Shown here piece by piece: positions 61,881 to 64,000 of a stretch of DNA of 64,000 nucleotides. Origin of the DNA: Gammaproteobacteria bacterium (GTDB lineage Bacteria; Pseudomonadota; Gammaproteobacteria; Competibacterales; Competibacteraceae); assembly GCA_024235095.1 (NCBI GenBank), contig JACKNC010000001.1:310001-374000 (forward strand). Reading direction: 5' to 3'. Every line of letters starts with the position of its first letter. Position 1 is the first letter of the stretch. The position numbers were made by a program, and so were the translations under genes. The notes beneath the pieces were generated by a model, which was given only the letters and a program-made list of their open reading frames with translations, was not told where the DNA came from and did not search any database.

Positions 61881-64000
61881 TTAAAAGAACCCAGAAGACC
61901 CGAAAAAAGACAGGATTTTTGTATTCAACACTAACGCTAACGTCAGTGCTCCCAGCACAAGCACCCAGTCCCTTGCCTGGAACCGATATTCGGCCAGCGG
62001 AGTGCGAATCGGGCCACCGAAACCACGCGATTGCAAGGCTTCGGCCAAGTCGTCAGCAAAGCGCATCACGCTGGTTAGCAATGGCCCGAGCAGAGCCAGG
62101 CCGTTGCGAAACAAATAAACGCCATCGAGTCGAATTCCTCGACTTTCCTGAGCTTCACGCACTTCCTGAGCCAACATCGCCATCGTCGGCGCGAAACGCA
62201 ATGTTCCTTCCAACAGAAACACGGCTTGAGGCGACAAGCCGCTGGCCAGTAACGATTCACTCAGTTCCTCCGGTGGCGCCAGGGCGAAGAACCATACACT
62301 GGCGGTCACCAGCGCCAACAAGCGCAATACCGCACCGATGGCTGCTTCCAGACCACTACCGAAACCAACAATTACCGCAAAAAGCAGCAAGGTTGGCCCG
62401 AGCACCCGCACAATCCGCCACCATGCGTCACTGTATCGCCCAAGCGCGATGCCCAGCAGCGCCAAGGTCAGTAACGGCAACAACTCGATCGGTCGGATTG
62501 CCAACAGAATCAACCCACATCCCAGCAGATAGACGACTAGCAGGGCGCGAGGGTCGAAGTATCTGGTTTGTAACCGTTCGGTCCCCTCCTTTGGCAAAGG
62601 GGGGTTAGGGGGGATTGTAGCCTCGTTGCTCGTGCGAAATCCCCCCCGCCCCCCCTTTTCCAAAGGGGAGAGGGGCGCGATAAAGGGATAATCAACGACA
62701 ATGCGTCCCTCGGTCAAAAGCGCCCACCGAGAGCAAAGCGACTTGGCCCAGCGCGGGTCATGGGTCGTGACAACGATCGCGACGCCCTCGTCAGCGCATT
62801 CCCGGAGCAGGGCGCGCAATTCAGTGCGCGCCGTCGCGTCCTGACCGGCGGTCGGTTCATCCAGCAGCAGCGCCTGTGGCCGCGACCCCAGCACCGCGGC
62901 AATCGCCAAGCGCCGCTGTTCTCCTGCGCTGAGGGTATGCGGCGGACGATCCAGCAGCGGATTCAGGCCGAAACGCTCACTCAATCGTGCGCACCAGGCG
63001 GAATCATGACGGCGCAGGGCGCGCGGCCCAGCCGCTAACTCGGCTCGCACGGTGGGCGCGAACAGCATGTGGGTCGGCTGTTGCATGACCAGTCCAACGT
63101 CGTAGGCGACCTCTGCTACCGGCCGCTGCCCAATCGCTTGCCCCAACACCCGCACCGCTCCTCGCCGGGGACGCAACAAACCATTGCCATGCCGCAATAA
63201 GGTGCTTTTGCCAGCCCCGTTTGCGCCTAATAACGCTACAATTTCCCCCGGCGCAACGGATAAACTGGCCCCACACAACACGGGGCGCTCTTCGCGGTGG
63301 CATTCCACGCTATCCCATTCGATGATCGGCGTTGCTGTAACCGCAACCGGTAACGGCGATGCAGGCAATCCCTCGGGCGGCTCCAATCCCCAGTCCGTAA
63401 CGGGACCGGCCAGCACCTGATCCGGCGTTCCGTCCGCCACCAGTCGACCTTGATGTAACACCAGCATCCGGCTGGCCAGTTCGGTGAGATCGTCCAGGCG
63501 ATGTTCGGCAACGATTATCGTGATCCCGGCTTCATGCAGCTGACGCAATTGCTCACGCAATTGGCGGGCGCCAGCCGCATCGAGAAAGGCAAAAGGTTCA
63601 TCCAGGATCAGGATGCGCGGTTGCAGGGCCAGCACTCCGGCCAACGCCACCCGCTGCTGCTCGCCACAAGACAGCGTATGGGGGGAACGATTAAGCAGAT
63701 GGGCGATATCCAGCCGTCCCACTACCTCACTCACCCGCTGAGCGATGGCGAGCCGATCCAGTCCCTGGCAGGCTGGACCGAACGCCAGATCACGCGCGAC
63801 TGTGGCCGCCAGACACTGAGCCTCGGGTCTTTGCAACAACAAGCCTACTTCCCGATACAACTCATGCGGCGATGCAGTGAGCGGATCGACTCCGATCAGC
63901 TGGAGATCACCCTGCCACTCGCCGCCGTGCAGGTGCGGAATCAGGCCATTCAACAACCGGCACAGGGTGGATTTACCGGAACCACTGGCCCCAGCCAGCA
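61881..64000 (-). CDS. ECF-type transporter fusion: two CbiO ATPase domains plus CbiQ permease (5' end beyond window)
   Basis: The frame is open to the right edge and reads GASGSGKSTLCR (Walker A of the first ATPase) there, so the start is outside. First ATPase: LSCGEQQRVALAG signature and ILILDEPFAFLDA. Second ATPase: LLGANGAGKSTLL, LSAGEQRRLAIAA and LLLDEPTAGQDA. Then a CbiQ/EcfT-like membrane domain with EAQESRGI and LQSRGFGG motifs that contact the ATPases. The linker (nt 62571-62690) is a translated palindromic repeat. A substrate-binding S component would be elsewhere. It imports a vitamin or metal, identity unknown. Confidence 0.88.
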   Translation of the reverse strand, partial: LAGASGSGKSTLCRLLNGLIPHLHGGEWQGDLQLIGVDPLTASPHELYREVGLLLQRPEAQCLAATVARDLAFGPACQGLDRLAIAQRVSEVVGRLDIAHLLNRSPHTLSCGEQQRVALAGVLALQPRILILDEPFAFLDAAGARQLREQLRQLHEAGITIIVAEHRLDDLTELASRMLVLHQGRLVADGTPDQVLAGPVTDWGLEPPEGLPASPLPVAVTATPIIEWDSVECHREERPVLCGASLSVAPGEIVALLGANGAGKSTLLRHGNGLLRPRRGAVRVLGQAIGQRPVAEVAYDVGLVMQQPTHMLFAPTVRAELAAGPRALRRHDSAWCARLSERFGLNPLLDRPPHTLSAGEQRRLAIAAVLGSRPQALLLDEPTAGQDATARTELRALLRECADEGVAIVVTTHDPRWAKSLCSRWALLTEGRIVVDYPFIAPLSPLEKGGRGGFRTSNEATIPPNPPLPKEGTERLQTRYFDPRALLVVYLLGCGLILLAIRPIELLPLLTLALLGIALGRYSDAWWRIVRVLGPTLLLFAVIVGFGSGLEAAIGAVLRLLALVTASVWFFALAPPEELSESLLASGLSPQAVFLLEGTLRFAPTMAMLAQEVREAQESRGIRLDGVYLFRNGLALLGPLLTSVMRFADDLAEALQSRGFGGPIRTPLAEYRFQARDWVLVLGALTLALVLNTKILSFFGSSGFF
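62571..62675 (+). repeat. composite double-palindrome repeat, copy C, inside the ECF gene
   Basis: About 105 bp in the same orientation as copy A: TAACCGTTCGGT, first palindrome, spacer with CTCGTTGCTCGTGCG, second palindrome. It lies between the second ATPase and the permease part and is translated as LSPLEKGGRGGF and PPNPPLPKEGTERL without breaking the frame. Confidence 0.85.

Overview
The window looks like chromosomal DNA of a GC-rich, polyhydroxyalkanoate-accumulating gammaproteobacterium. The support is a class I PHA synthase, the divergent bamD / rluD-pgeF pair, an rpe-gph-trpE run, lon, a diheme cytochrome c and the HD-GYP and GGDEF-EAL signalling proteins. A member of the Competibacter/Contendobacter type would fit, but that placement is inference. 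No rRNA, tRNA or CRISPR array was seen.

Layout. (1) 1-1046: edge-truncated TRAP transporter binding protein. (2) 1356-15708: an accessory island holding an alkaline-phosphatase-superfamily phosphodiesterase, an alpha/beta hydrolase, two related propeller-like proteins each next to a sulfotransferase-like gene, a giant lipoprotein that joins two EF-hand pairs, an esterase and a propeller-like tail, and three secreted propeller-like proteins. The middle (about 6300-13350) is visibly AT-richer than its surroundings. (3) 15815-17716: an orphan dCache-HAMP receptor and a PATAN/DUF4388-like protein. (4) 18449-29515, all minus strand: a PG-binding-domain metalloprotease, a HEAT-repeat protein, lon, a pentapeptide-repeat protein, a ketosynthase-acyltransferase protein, and a PqqD/inactive-M50/HlyD fusion whose start overlaps the KS-AT stop (GTGA). 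(5) 29794-42362: acetolactate synthase, an SH3 membrane protein, an orphan YejB-like permease, a phosphopantetheinyl transferase, GGDEF-EAL, galE, ridA, a set of paralogous envelope TPR/protease/lipoprotein genes, and cytochrome c. (6) 42436-53501: a sigma54-regulator remnant split by an IS630-type element, then housekeeping genes through phaC. (7) 53543-64000: Uma2, a retropepsin-like gene pair, two adjacent DUF1566 genes that are both broken (one by a second IS630 copy, one by an in-frame TAA), an SPFH protein and an ECF transporter fusion running off the right edge.

Two kinds of mobile DNA mark the window. Two 1,243-bp IS630-type elements, whose encoded proteins are identical, lie in opposite orientation about 12 kb apart. 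Both sit in the same 10-bp target, GCTAGAGGAA, and removing either one with a single TA restores the host reading frame. A family of C6/G6-armed palindromes, often paired into a composite of about 108 bp, flanks the SPFH gene as an inverted pair and also lies inside three protein-coding genes, where it is translated as Pro/Gly/Lys-rich linker.

The best candidate for an undescribed system is the island at 1356-15708. A second candidate is the compact lon / pentapeptide / KS-AT / dead-M50-HlyD run, which may make and export an acyl or polyketide product with help from the Sfp-type transferase at 33481-34200. All links between genes are inferred from proximity and family knowledge.
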